In this document: positions 33,485 through 41,728 of the stretch, piece after piece
How the letters are laid out: each line of letters starts with the position of its first letter
Position numbering within the stretch: the stretch's first letter is position 1
From: Protaetiibacter mangrovi
Lineage (GTDB): Bacteria; Actinomycetota; Actinomycetes; Actinomycetales; Microbacteriaceae
DNA length: 64,000 nucleotides
Reading direction: 5' to 3'
NCBI RefSeq assembly: GCF_024752305.1
Contig: NZ_JANTHX010000008.1
Location: 517,341-581,340, forward strand
Notes under the pieces: model-generated
The model's input: the letters and a program-made list of their open reading frames with translations, nothing else
Told to the model about the DNA's origin: nothing
The model's database searches: none
Made by a program: the position numbers and the translations under genes

Positions 33485-34843
33485 TTACCCGGCGAGGAGT
33501 CGCGAGAGTGCGGGGCTGCGGGAGGGCAGGGATGTGTGCCGCAGGACCCCGTTGGGGTCGGGTTTCTCGAGCAGGTAGTCACCGCCGTCACGTCGGATGC
33601 GCCACCGGTTGTTGTGCACGGTGAGGTGGCAGAACCGGCACAGCAGCACCCCACTGTCGATGTCGGTGCGGCCGTCGTGTTCGTCCCAGTGGTCGATGTG
33701 GTGTGCTTCGCACCAGGACGGTGGTCTGCCGCACATCAGGCACCCGCCGTCGCGGGCGGCCATCGCGGTCCGTTGTTTCTCGGAGAAGAGTCGGTGTTCC
33801 CGCCCGAGGTTGAGGGCTTTGCCGTCGTCGTCGAAGAGGATCGGGATGGCGCCGGTTGCACAGATGAACCGCTCCGCCGTCTGCACCGACACCGCCTCGC
33901 TCTGCCCTTCGAAGAACGCCGCACCCACCCGGGCGTCGAGATCGGTCCGCGTGACCAGGATCCGCACCGCGGGCTTCCGATCCCCGAGCAGCTTGCCGTC
34001 GTCCACACGCGATCCGATCCGCACGAGCTCGACGAGCGTGTCGAGGGCGAGCTGCTCCGTGCTGCGCTCATCCCGCATGATGTCTTCCACACGCTGGACC
34101 GCGTCCGGGTTCACGAATCGGGGTCCGCCGCGGCGGGGTGAGGTGGCGGCGTCGAGGATCGGCACCACGATCGCCGCGGACTCCGGATCCAGCAACCCCG
34201 TCACCCGGGTCATCCCATCCAACTGCGGACTCACCCGCAGGAACCGCTTCGCCCGGAGTTCCTGCTCCCGCTCGGCGATGCCGGCCAGGTCCAGTTCGTC
34301 ACGCACACGGCCCGCCCGGATCGCGAGTTGCTCGATGGTGAGACCCGACGCCTCAGCCAGCAGCCGCCCGGCCGCGGTCGCGAGGGCGTTCTCGTCGACA
34401 CCCTCAGCGGCGATCAGGCGGGTGCGGATCAGTTCCGCCGCCTCCACCGAGATCGTCGCGGCCGCGACCGCGTCGCCGATCAGCCGCTGCCACCGCGGCA
34501 CCGGTGCCGCATCCGGGGCGAGTTCACGCGCCGGCAGCAGCTCTGCCGTCTTCATCAGCGTGCGGGCATCCCGGGTCGAGGTGCCGGACACCTTTGCGAT
34601 CAACTCCTCCGGAGTCCGCAGCCCCTCCGACTGCGCGAGCCCCGCGTGCCCGAGTTCGCGGCGGGAGCGGTGGGCGATCTCACCCGCCACGGTCGCCGCG
34701 ACCGCATCCAGACGACGCCGCACCTCGGCGATCCGACCCTGCGACGCAAGCAGTTCGGCATCACCCCAACCCGTCACAGACACGGGTGTGAACGGCACCG
34801 ACAGGTCACCCAGACGGGTGAGGGAGTCGGTGATCGAAGCCAT
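33485..34843 (-). CDS. DUF222 / HNH endonuclease-signature protein (13E12 type)
   Basis: Protein of 452 aa with an N-terminal helical DUF222 region (about 20-330) and a C-terminal HNH module. The latter contains CLMCGRPPSWCEAHHIDHW and LLCRFCHLTVHNNRW, with zinc Cys pairs and the His-Asn-His residues. It begins at an ATG with GGGAGG upstream. A perfect LexA box lies 18 bp ahead of the start. Mycobacterial 13E12-repeat homologues are SOS-induced (established knowledge), so damage induction is expected here. The biological role of the family is unknown. Confidence 0.92.
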   Translation of the reverse strand: MASITDSLTRLGDLSVPFTPVSVTGWGDAELLASQGRIAEVRRRLDAVAATVAGEIAHRSRRELGHAGLAQSEGLRTPEELIAKVSGTSTRDARTLMKTAELLPARELAPDAAPVPRWQRLIGDAVAAATISVEAAELIRTRLIAAEGVDENALATAAGRLLAEASGLTIEQLAIRAGRVRDELDLAGIAEREQELRAKRFLRVSPQLDGMTRVTGLLDPESAAIVVPILDAATSPRRGGPRFVNPDAVQRVEDIMRDERSTEQLALDTLVELVRIGSRVDDGKLLGDRKPAVRILVTRTDLDARVGAAFFEGQSEAVSVQTAERFICATGAIPILFDDDGKALNLGREHRLFSEKQRTAMAARDGGCLMCGRPPSWCEAHHIDHWDEHDGRTDIDSGVLLCRFCHLTVHNNRWRIRRDGGDYLLEKPDPNGVLRHTSLPSRSPALSRLLAG

Positions 34844-34860
34844 ACCCGATCCTCCCACGA

Positions 34861-34878
34861 CTCGAACAAATGTTCGAG
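34861..34878 (-). promoter_or_regulatory. LexA (SOS) box upstream of the DUF222/HNH gene
   Basis: CTCGAACAAATGTTCGAG contains CGAAC-N4-GTTCG, the actinobacterial/Gram-positive SOS box, with perfect 8-bp arms. It lies 18 bp before the start codon. Confidence 0.85.
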
Positions 34879-34974
34879 AGTCGGGGCGGTATTCGTGGAG
34901 AAGTCGCCAACCCGCCCGAGCGGGAGGAGGCGAAGCCCGGCCGCACCGGCCGACGAGAGTCGCCCACCCCCGCG

Positions 34975-35415
34975 CTACACGTACCCGCCCTCGCGCAGCC
35001 CCGCCTCGACCTCGAAGCGATTCGTGCGGGCAACGAACCCTGCGGCGAGGTAGAGCACCGGCATGCTGAGTCCGTAGTGCCGCCATTGCCGCATGTGCAC
35101 CGCCTCGTGCTGCAGCACCCGGTCGGCGACGTTGTCGCGCGTGAGGTACACGGCGCCGATCGTCGTGCCGCCGCGTCCGAACGCCCAGCGGGGGAGTCCC
35201 TGGATGATGTGCAGCCCGTGGCCCGAGCGGTGCCGGCCGATCAGCACGGTTCCCCAGACGAACGCGCATCCCGTCGCGAACCAGTAGCCCGGTCGCGCGA
35301 CCGCCGGCCACAGCAGCGCGCGCCGCAGCCCCGGGACCGCGACAGCCCCGCGCACGAGGGCTGCGGCGGCGCGCTCCATCCGGCCCGGGTTCTCGGGTCG
35401 CACCGGGGCGATCAT
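34975..35415 (-). CDS. Hypothetical protein with HExxH motif and one or two membrane helices
   Basis: Protein of 146 aa, not confidently assigned. A hydrophobic N-terminal half (RALLWPAVARPGYWFATGCAFVWGTVLIG) precedes VLQHEAVHMRQWRHYG, in which His103-Glu104 and His107 form an HExxH metal-binding motif. The third zinc ligand is not obvious. It is translationally coupled to the oxidoreductase gene upstream (ATGA overlap). It could be a minimal metallopeptidase-like protein or a structural relic of one. Confidence 0.7.
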   Translation of the reverse strand: MIAPVRPENPGRMERAAAALVRGAVAVPGLRRALLWPAVARPGYWFATGCAFVWGTVLIGRHRSGHGLHIIQGLPRWAFGRGGTTIGAVYLTRDNVADRVLQHEAVHMRQWRHYGLSMPVLYLAAGFVARTNRFEVEAGLREGGYV

Positions 35416-36839
35416 GCTGTCCCGGGTCGCCCGAACTCCTCGAGCCACCGCAGCCACACCTCGTTGAGCGTCGGGTATGCGGGCACCGCGTGCCACAGCC
35501 GGTCCAGCGGCACCTCTCCCACGATCGCGATCGTCGCCGCCTGCAGCAGCTCGCCGACATCCGCGCCCACGAAGGTCGCGCCCACGAGCACGCCGCGATC
35601 GACGTCGACCACCGCGCGCGCCCGGCCACGGTAGTCGTCGGCGTACACCGTCGCCCCCGCGAGCCAGGAGAGGTCGTAGTCGAGCACGCGCACGTTCACG
35701 CCCGCCGTCTCGGCGGCTGCGGCGGTGAGTCCCACCGAGGCGACCTCCGGATCCGTGAACGTCACCTGGGGAACGGTGCGGTGGTCGGCGGTGGCCACGT
35801 GCGCCCCCCAGGGCGCGTCGTCGACGGGGCGACCCGCGGCGCGGGCCGCGATCACGTCGCCCGCCGCGCGCGCCTGGTACTTGCCCTGGTGGGTGAGCTT
35901 CGCACGTCCGTTGACGTCGCCCACGGCGTACAGCCAGTCGAATCCCTCGACCCGCATCGTGTCGTCGACCTCGATGCGGTCGCCGGCGGCGAGGCCCAGC
36001 TCCTCGAGCCCCAGGTCGCGGGTGCGTCCGACTCGACCGGTTGCCACGAGCACCTGCTCGGCGAGGATGCGCGTGCCGTCGTCGAGCGTCAGCACCGCGT
36101 TCTTCTCGGCACGGTGGGCGTCCACCACCTCGGTGTCGGTGAGCACGCGCACGCCCGCCGCCTCGAGACCCTCGCGCACGAGCTCGACCGCGAACGGCTC
36201 CTGGCCGCCGAGGAGGCCGCGCCGGGCGACGAGGGTGACCCTGCTGCCGAGGCTCGCGTAGGCGGTCGCGAGCTCGCATCCGACCACCCCGCCGCCGAGC
36301 ACGGCGAGCGTCGGCGGCGCCTCGGATGCCGAGGTGGCGTCGCGCGAGGTCCACGGGTCGAGCTCGGCGAGTCCCGGCACGTCGGGGAGCACGGGCACCG
36401 AGCCGGTGCACACGGCGACCGCGTGACGGGCCACGAGCTCCGTGGTCGAGCCGTCGGATGCCGTCACCACCAGGCGCTTCGGGCCGACGAACCGCGCGTG
36501 CCCGCGCAGCAATCCGATGCCCGCGCCGTCGAGCCAGTCGACCTGCGAGGCGTCGTCCCGGTGGTGCGTGATGCGATCGCGTCGGCGGAACACCGCGCGC
36601 GGGTCCAGCTCGCCGGTCACCGCCTCCGCCGCACCGCCGACGGCCCGCGCGGCGCGCAGCGCCGACCCCGCGCGCAGCAGCGCCTTCGAGGGCATGCACG
36701 CCCAGTACGAGCACTCGCCGCCGACCAGCTCCTCCTCGACGACGACCGTCTCCAGCCCGCCCTGACGGGCCCGGTCGGCGACGTTCTCACCGACCGTCCC
36801 CGCTCCGATCACCACGACGTCGACCTCGCGCACGTTCAT
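35412..36839 (-). CDS. Pyridine nucleotide-disulfide oxidoreductase (Lpd/MerA-like)
   Basis: FAD flavoprotein of 475 aa. The N-terminal FAD motif is VVVIGAGTVGENVADRA. The redox-active disulfide segment is GGECSYWACMPSKALL (C-x4-C). The NAD(P) motif is LAVLGGGVVGCELATAYASLG, the second FAD motif is YAVGDVNGRAKLTHQGKYQAR and the C-terminal His/Glu pair is in WHAVPAYPTLNE. This architecture is complete. It is not next to a 2-oxoacid dehydrogenase complex, so a mycothione-, mercuric- or soluble quinone-type reductase role is possible. Its -10 (TACGCT) lies 6 nt before the ATG. Confidence 0.9.
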   Translation of the reverse strand: MNVREVDVVVIGAGTVGENVADRARQGGLETVVVEEELVGGECSYWACMPSKALLRAGSALRAARAVGGAAEAVTGELDPRAVFRRRDRITHHRDDASQVDWLDGAGIGLLRGHARFVGPKRLVVTASDGSTTELVARHAVAVCTGSVPVLPDVPGLAELDPWTSRDATSASEAPPTLAVLGGGVVGCELATAYASLGSRVTLVARRGLLGGQEPFAVELVREGLEAAGVRVLTDTEVVDAHRAEKNAVLTLDDGTRILAEQVLVATGRVGRTRDLGLEELGLAAGDRIEVDDTMRVEGFDWLYAVGDVNGRAKLTHQGKYQARAAGDVIAARAAGRPVDDAPWGAHVATADHRTVPQVTFTDPEVASVGLTAAAAETAGVNVRVLDYDLSWLAGATVYADDYRGRARAVVDVDRGVLVGATFVGADVGELLQAATIAIVGEVPLDRLWHAVPAYPTLNEVWLRWLEEFGRPGTA

Positions 36840-36845
36840 GTGCCG

Positions 36846-36851
36846 AGCGTA
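36846..36851 (-). promoter_or_regulatory. Leaderless -10 element for the disulfide oxidoreductase
   Basis: TACGCT on the minus strand ends 6 nt before the ATG at 36839. It lies in the 24-bp gap after the arginase-family gene. Confidence 0.5.
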
Positions 36852-36863
36852 GGCGGCGGGCGG

Positions 36864-37652
36864 CTATCCGCGCAGGGCCGCGATGAGACGCAGGATCGTC
36901 GGCGCGTCGTCGACCGCCTTCTCGGCGGATTCGGGTGCGAACGAGGCGATCGTCGCGCCCGCGAGCGGCAACCGGGCCACGAGCGCCCTGACGGCGGCGA
37001 CGAGCTGCGTGGCGGAGACCCCGAACGGGATGGGCTCGAGCAGACCGTCGAACTCGGCCGGGTCGAGCACGTCGAGGTCGATGTGCACGTAGACGCGGGT
37101 CGCACCGGTCGCCGCCACGGCATCGGCGAAGGCCGCGGCATCCGCGAGTGCCGCGACGTCGACGGAGGCGATCCCGCGGGCGCCCGCGAACTCCTCCTCG
37201 CCCGGGTCCCATTCGCGCGCCCCGGCGACGACCACGCGCCCCGCGTCGACGACGCCGTCCTCCACGAGCGAGGCGAGCACCATGCCGCCGAACGCTCCGG
37301 AGGGCGAGGTGCCGGGCGTGTTGAGGTCGGGATGCGCGTCGAACCACACGAGCGCGAGGTCGGGGCCGGCGGTGTGCGCGACCGCGGCCGACGACACCGA
37401 GCAGTCGCCGCCGATGACGATCGCCGCATCGTCGAGCTCGCCGAGCACGTCTCCGAGCCGCTCGCGCACGAGCTGCAGCGAGCCGAAGCGCGCGATCCCC
37501 GTGCCCTGCTCGTCGCCGGCCTCGAGCGGCACCGCGACCTCGCGGGTGGAGGATGCCGGCAGGTCCGCGCGGATCGCCTCCGCACCTTCGGCGAGACGCA
37601 TCGCGCGGCTCGACGGCGAACCCTGCCACTGCGGGACGACGACGAAGGTCAT
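36864..37652 (-). CDS. Arginase/agmatinase-family protein with altered metal motif
   Basis: Ureohydrolase-fold protein of 262 aa. The family motifs are readable: GGDCSVS (residues 82-88), WFDAHPDLN and VHIDLDVLDP. The first motif normally reads GGDHS, in which His binds manganese; here Cys84 replaces it. The Asp ligands of the other two motifs are kept. It may hydrolyse arginine, agmatine or another guanidino compound, or have a changed metal preference. A GGAG lies 5 nt before the ATG. It is between the anti-sigma-like gene and the oxidoreductase, all on one strand. Confidence 0.87.
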   Translation of the reverse strand: MTFVVVPQWQGSPSSRAMRLAEGAEAIRADLPASSTREVAVPLEAGDEQGTGIARFGSLQLVRERLGDVLGELDDAAIVIGGDCSVSSAAVAHTAGPDLALVWFDAHPDLNTPGTSPSGAFGGMVLASLVEDGVVDAGRVVVAGAREWDPGEEEFAGARGIASVDVAALADAAAFADAVAATGATRVYVHIDLDVLDPAEFDGLLEPIPFGVSATQLVAAVRALVARLPLAGATIASFAPESAEKAVDDAPTILRLIAALRG

Positions 37653-37698
37653 GGAGGCTCCAGTCCGGCCGGCGCCGGGGAGGCGCCCGTCTTGGATC

Positions 37699-38382
37699 CT
37701 ATTGTGCGGTGCCCACCTCGATCGGGGTGCGCCGGGACGTCGCGGTGACGGTCGTGCCGTCCTCGGTCAGGATCGGGAGCTCGACCTCGAGACCGTAGAC
37801 GCCGGGAGTCAGCGCGCCCCCGTCGCAGGCGACGGCCTCGAGCGCGACGCTGAGGATCAGCTGCTCGCCCGGGGCGAGGTCGACCGGCGCCGGATCGGTC
37901 GCCGCCGCGGACCACCCCGCGAGGGCGTCGTCGGACGACAGCAGCAGCGTCGGACCCCCCGCCACGCGACCGCGCAGCGTCTGCGTGCCGTCGTTGACGA
38001 GCGTCAGCGTCACGTCCTCGCCCTGCGAGATCGCGCTCACCTCGACCCCCGAGGGCGCGGGCTCCCCGCCCCAGACCGGCGGATCGCAGACCGTCCCCGC
38101 GCCGTCCTGGGCCTCGGAGCCCGCGAACGTCGCATCCTTCTCCGACTCGGGGGCCGCCGCCGACCCCGCGGCGCTGTCGCTCGCGGACATCGTCCGGGTA
38201 CCGCCGACCCCGATCGCGACGGGCACGACGATCGCGGCGACGGCGAGCCCCCCGAGCACGCTGATCGCGGCCTGCTTCGGGAGGCGCCGCATCCGCGCCC
38301 GCCGGATGATGCGGCCCGCGTCGAGCGCGCCGCCGGCGTCGCCGTCGCGCATCCGGTCGCGCAGTTCAGACTCGTCGGGCAC
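37699..38382 (-). CDS. Single-pass membrane protein, probable sigma-factor partner
   Basis: Protein of 227 aa: a 40-residue basic cytoplasmic N-terminus, one TM helix (AAISVLGGLAVAAIVVPVAIGV), a Ser/Ala-rich linker and an extracytoplasmic beta-rich domain with a CDPPVW segment and one further Cys. It overlaps the sigma-factor gene by 17 bp, the usual place for an anti-sigma factor. However, the zinc anti-sigma motif HxxxCxxC is absent, so the anti-sigma role is inference from position. Confidence 0.75.
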   Translation of the reverse strand: MPDESELRDRMRDGDAGGALDAGRIIRRARMRRLPKQAAISVLGGLAVAAIVVPVAIGVGGTRTMSASDSAAGSAAAPESEKDATFAGSEAQDGAGTVCDPPVWGGEPAPSGVEVSAISQGEDVTLTLVNDGTQTLRGRVAGGPTLLLSSDDALAGWSAAATDPAPVDLAPGEQLILSVALEAVACDGGALTPGVYGLEVELPILTEDGTTVTATSRRTPIEVGTAQ

Positions 38383-38977
38383 GGTCGCCCTCCTTCGCGT
38401 CGGAAGACGGGGTGGTCCGGCGCAGCGGTGTCGTGCCGGTGCCCGGACGCGCGCCGCCGGGGCCGAGGCGGCCCTCGACCGTGCCGTCGTCGGCGAGCGC
38501 GATCGCCATCTTGGCGAGCCCGTCGCTCAGGTAGCGCTTGACCGCCCCCGAGCTGATGCCGAGGGCCTCCGCGACGTCGTCGACCTTGAGGTCGTCGTAG
38601 TAGCGCAGCACGATGCACGCGCGCTCGCGCGGGGTGAGCTTGCGCAGCTCGTCGTGCAGGTCGAGGCGCAGCCCGGTCGCGTCCTCCGCCGACGGCAGCT
38701 CGTCCGGTTCGTACTGACTCGGCGCGAGCTTGCGCCAGCGGGTGACCCGGCGTCCGCGGTCGAGCGCCGCGTTGAGGATCGCCCGTCGCACGTACGCCTC
38801 GGCACTCGCGACGGTGAAACCGTTGCGCAGCCGGCCGAAGGTGCGCACGAGGGCGTCCTGCACGAGATCGGCGGCGTCGTCGGGGCTCCCCGTGAGCAGG
38901 GTGGCGTAGCGGATGAGGGCGTCACCGCGTTCGGCGACCAGTTCGGCCACCACGCGCTCCCATCCGGCTCGTGTCAC
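38366..38977 (-). CDS. ECF RNA polymerase sigma factor (SigE-family)
   Basis: Sigma factor of 203 aa. Region 2 is ALIRYATLLTGSPDDAADLVQDALVRTFGRL with YVRRAILNAALDRGRR; region 4 is LTPRERACIVLRYYDDLKVDDVAEALGISSGAVKRYLSDGLAKM. A 40-residue glycine/proline-rich tail follows. AGGAGG lies 9 nt before the GTG start. Its promoter region is shared with the divergent cell-wall-anchored beta-helix gene, which is a plausible target. The membrane protein overlapping its 3' end is the likely regulator. Confidence 0.9.
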   Translation of the reverse strand: MTRAGWERVVAELVAERGDALIRYATLLTGSPDDAADLVQDALVRTFGRLRNGFTVASAEAYVRRAILNAALDRGRRVTRWRKLAPSQYEPDELPSAEDATGLRLDLHDELRKLTPRERACIVLRYYDDLKVDDVAEALGISSGAVKRYLSDGLAKMAIALADDGTVEGRLGPGGARPGTGTTPLRRTTPSSDAKEGDRARRV

Positions 38978-39017
38978 GGTTCACACCCTCCTATCTCCAC
39001 AGACGCCGTGTCGAGCG

Positions 39018-39039
39018 GGAACGTTGGGGGACCCCGGTC
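39018..39039 (+). promoter_or_regulatory. Possible ECF-type promoter ahead of the beta-helix gene
   Basis: GGAAC (39018-39022) and GTC (39037-39039) are separated by 14 bp, close to but shorter than the common ECF layout. It lies in the 235-bp divergent region; the leader would be about 165 nt. Weak. Confidence 0.25.
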
Positions 39040-39212
39040 GGAATCCTCGTGCGGCGATCGGTGCCCCTCGAACCGGGGGCGTTCGGAGGCGCCCGACGGC
39101 ACGTTCGGCGCCACCCGCCTCGGTACCCTCGAAGCGTACGACCCGGACCACCAGTCGGCCGATCACCGCGGCCCCGTCCAGGACGTCGCCACCACCCGAT
39201 CGAAGGATGACG

Positions 39213-40505
39213 ATGCGCCGAGTTCGAAGCGTCCTGGCCGTGTGCGCCACCCTCGCCCTGGCGGGCGGGGGTGCGGTCGCCGCGGCTGCTCCCGCGCAGG
39301 CCGCGACGTTCGAGGTGACCAACCTCGCCGACAGCGGTGCGGGGTCGCTGCGCCAGGCGATCCTCGACGCCAACGCGACCCCCGGCGCCGACGTCGTTAC
39401 CTTCGCGTCCGGGCTGACGGGCGAGATCGCTCTCACCTCCGGCACGATCACCGTCACGGACGCGACGACGCTCGACGGCCCCGGGGCGTCGCAGCTGACC
39501 GTCGCGGGCGACGGAACGGGTTCGGTGTTCGCGGTGACGTCCCCGGCCCAGGTCGTGTTCTCCGGCGTGACGATCACCGGTGGGGGAGGAGCGGGCTCGA
39601 ACTCGGGAGGCGTCTACGTCAACAACGGCGGAGCGGACGTGACGATCCGCGACACGATCCTGACGGGCAACACCGGAACCTACGGTGGCGGGGCGTCGGC
39701 GTACTCCGGTCTGCTGCGCATCGAGGACACCCGGATCTTCGGGAACACCGCGACCGCGAGCGGCGGAGGCGTCGCGACCGCATCCTCGACCGTGTTGGAA
39801 CGCGTCGAGATCTCGGGCAACACCGCGCCCAACTCCGGCGGCGGGATCTTCCTCAACAGCGGCACCCTGGTGATCGGCGACTCGACGATCTCGGGCGACA
39901 GCGCACCCGTCGGCGGCGGCATCTACCGCTTCACCGCGGGCGCGACCCTCACCGTGAGCGGCTCGACGATCGTCGGCAACGACTCGACGGACGGCACGGC
40001 CGGCGGTATCTCCGGCCCGGGCAGCAGCACCATCAGCGGTTCCGTCATCAGCGGCAATGCGAACTCCGACATCGCCGGATCCTTCGCCGTCTCGTGGAGT
40101 CTGATCGGCGACGTGCCCGGCGGCGTCAACGATCTGGGGGGCAACCTGCTCGACGTCGATCCCCTGCTGGGGCCGCTCGCCGACAACGGCGGTCCGACCT
40201 GGACGCACCTCCCGCTCGCCTCGAGCCCCGTCATCGACGCGGGCGACCCGAGCATCACGAGCTCCGCCGCCGTCGACCAGCGCGGCGAACCGCGGGTGGC
40301 ACGTTCGACCGCTGCCGGTCCGGAGCGGATCGACCTCGGCGCGGTCGAGATCCAGGCCGCGCCCGCCGCGTCGCCGGAACCGGCGCCGACCGCTCCCACG
40401 CTCGCCGCGACGGGCGTCGAGCCGCTCGGGATGCTCGTGCTCGCCGTCGTCGTGCTGGGATCCGGAGCGGTGCTCCTGCGTTCCGGTCGCCGCCGCCACA
40501 GCTGA
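39213..40505 (+). CDS. Secreted right-handed beta-helix protein with LAXTG sortase E anchor
   Basis: Surface protein of 430 aa. I prefer the ATG at 39213 to that at 39207 because GAAGG is correctly spaced only for 39213. A Sec signal (VLAVCATLALAGGGAVAAAAPAQA) is followed by FEVTNLADSGAGSLRQAILDAN, the standard lead of choice-of-anchor/polymorphic beta-helix proteins. Many G-x-GNxA-type coil repeats follow (NTATASGGG, NTAPNSGGG). The C-terminus has LAATG, a TM helix and RSGRRRHS. LAXTG is the class E sortase signal of Actinobacteria. It is divergent from the ECF sigma gene. The function may be adhesive or carbohydrate-binding; there is no direct evidence. Confidence 0.87.
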   Translation: MRRVRSVLAVCATLALAGGGAVAAAAPAQAATFEVTNLADSGAGSLRQAILDANATPGADVVTFASGLTGEIALTSGTITVTDATTLDGPGASQLTVAGDGTGSVFAVTSPAQVVFSGVTITGGGGAGSNSGGVYVNNGGADVTIRDTILTGNTGTYGGGASAYSGLLRIEDTRIFGNTATASGGGVATASSTVLERVEISGNTAPNSGGGIFLNSGTLVIGDSTISGDSAPVGGGIYRFTAGATLTVSGSTIVGNDSTDGTAGGISGPGSSTISGSVISGNANSDIAGSFAVSWSLIGDVPGGVNDLGGNLLDVDPLLGPLADNGGPTWTHLPLASSPVIDAGDPSITSSAAVDQRGEPRVARSTAAGPERIDLGAVEIQAAPAASPEPAPTAPTLAATGVEPLGMLVLAVVVLGSGAVLLRSGRRRHS

Positions 40506-40526
40506 GCCGCGCCTCCGGTCCTCGGC

Positions 40527-41633
40527 TCACGTCTCGGAGACGGCGTTCCCGTCGGCCTCGAGCGCGAGCTTGCGCCCGGCCTGCTCCAGCCAGCGGGAGG
40601 CGTCGGCCATCGCAGCCGCGGGCGAGCCCGCCGACCGGGAGAGCGAGACGGCGCCCATGCCGGTCGCCGTCGCGCCCGCGAACGAGCCGGCGACGAGCGC
40701 TGCGGGGGTGCCCGCCGCACGTGCGCGATTCAGCACGGCGCCCACGACCTTGCCGCGGGTGGAGCTCGCGTCGACGCGCCCCTCCCCGGTGATCACGAGG
40801 TCCGCCGCGGCGACGGCGGCGTCCAGGCCGGTCAGCTCCCCGACCTCCTCTGATCCGGGGGCCAGGCTCGCGCTCCACGCCGTGCGCAGCCCGTAGGCGG
40901 TTCCTCCGGCGGCGCCCGCTCCGGGGGCATCGGGGTCGCCGCCGAGCAGCTCGGCGAAGCGTGTTAGCGCCGCATCGAGCGTGAGAACCTGGTCGACGTC
41001 GGCGCCCTTCTGGGGCCCGAACACGGATGCCGCCCCGCGGATCCCGGTGAGCGGTGCATCGACGTCGCACCAGAGCACGAGCTCCGCGGGGGCCGGGCGG
41101 AGACCGACGAGCTCGACCTCGGCGAGACCGAGCAGTCCGGATCCACCGTCAGGTACCCGCTCCCCGAATCGGTCGAGCAGCCGGGCCCCGAGCGCGGCGA
41201 GGGCCCCCGCGCCCCCGTCCGTCGAGCCCGAACCGCCGAGCCCGACGACGATGCGGCGGACGCCCGCATCCAGCACCCGCCCGAGCAGCTCCCCGAGTCC
41301 ACGCGTGGAGGCGCCGAGCGGGTCGGGCGCCGCCATCCGCCAGAGTCCGACGCAGTCGGCCAGCTCGACGAGAGCACGTCCGTCGGGCAGCTCCAGCCAG
41401 CGACCGGGCGCGGGGCGGCCGTCGGCGCCCGTCACCGGCCCGGCATCGTGGAGCAGCGCGCCCGGGAGGGCCCGCGCGACCACCTCGAGGGTTCCGACCC
41501 CGCCGTCCGCCTGCGGCAGCTCGCGCACCTCGTCGTCGGGGCGGATGGCGCGCCAGCCCGCGGCGATCGCCGCTGCGGCGTCGTGCGCCGAGATCGACCC
41601 GGTGAACGAGTCCGGGGCGACGACGATCCGCAT
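40527..41633 (-). CDS. glxK: Glycerate kinase (type I, GlxK/GarK family)
   Basis: Phosphorylates D-glycerate with ATP. It has 368 aa. The N-terminal VVAPDSFTGSISAHDAAAAIAAGW, the PQADGGVGTLEV block, the VGLGGSGSTDGGAGALAALG glycine loop and VITGEGRVDASSTRGKVVGAV are characteristic. The ATG begins only 10 nt after the 3' CCA of tRNA-Arg on the same strand, so it may share the tRNA promoter or have one inside the tRNA gene. It is convergent with the beta-helix gene (21 bp). Confidence 0.94.
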   Translation of the reverse strand: MRIVVAPDSFTGSISAHDAAAAIAAGWRAIRPDDEVRELPQADGGVGTLEVVARALPGALLHDAGPVTGADGRPAPGRWLELPDGRALVELADCVGLWRMAAPDPLGASTRGLGELLGRVLDAGVRRIVVGLGGSGSTDGGAGALAALGARLLDRFGERVPDGGSGLLGLAEVELVGLRPAPAELVLWCDVDAPLTGIRGAASVFGPQKGADVDQVLTLDAALTRFAELLGGDPDAPGAGAAGGTAYGLRTAWSASLAPGSEEVGELTGLDAAVAAADLVITGEGRVDASSTRGKVVGAVLNRARAAGTPAALVAGSFAGATATGMGAVSLSRSAGSPAAAMADASRWLEQAGRKLALEADGNAVSET

Positions 41634-41643
41634 GGATCCAGTG

Positions 41644-41719
41644 TGGTGCCCTCGACACGATTCGAACGTGCGACTTCTTCCTCCGGAGGGAAGCGCTCTA
41701 TCCACTGAGCTACGAGGGC
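41644..41719 (-). tRNA. tRNA-Arg (anticodon CCG)
   Basis: A full cloverleaf folds on the minus strand. The acceptor is GCCCTCG paired with CGAGGGC, discriminator A, and CCA is encoded. The D-arm is GCTC/GAGC. The anticodon stem CTTCC/GGAAG has loop CTCCGGA (anticodon CCG). The variable loop is 5 nt and the T-arm GCACG-TTCGAAT-CGTGT contains one G-U pair. It reads CGG codons, which are frequent at this GC content. Confidence 0.95.
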
Positions 41720-41728
41720 GCGGGACTT

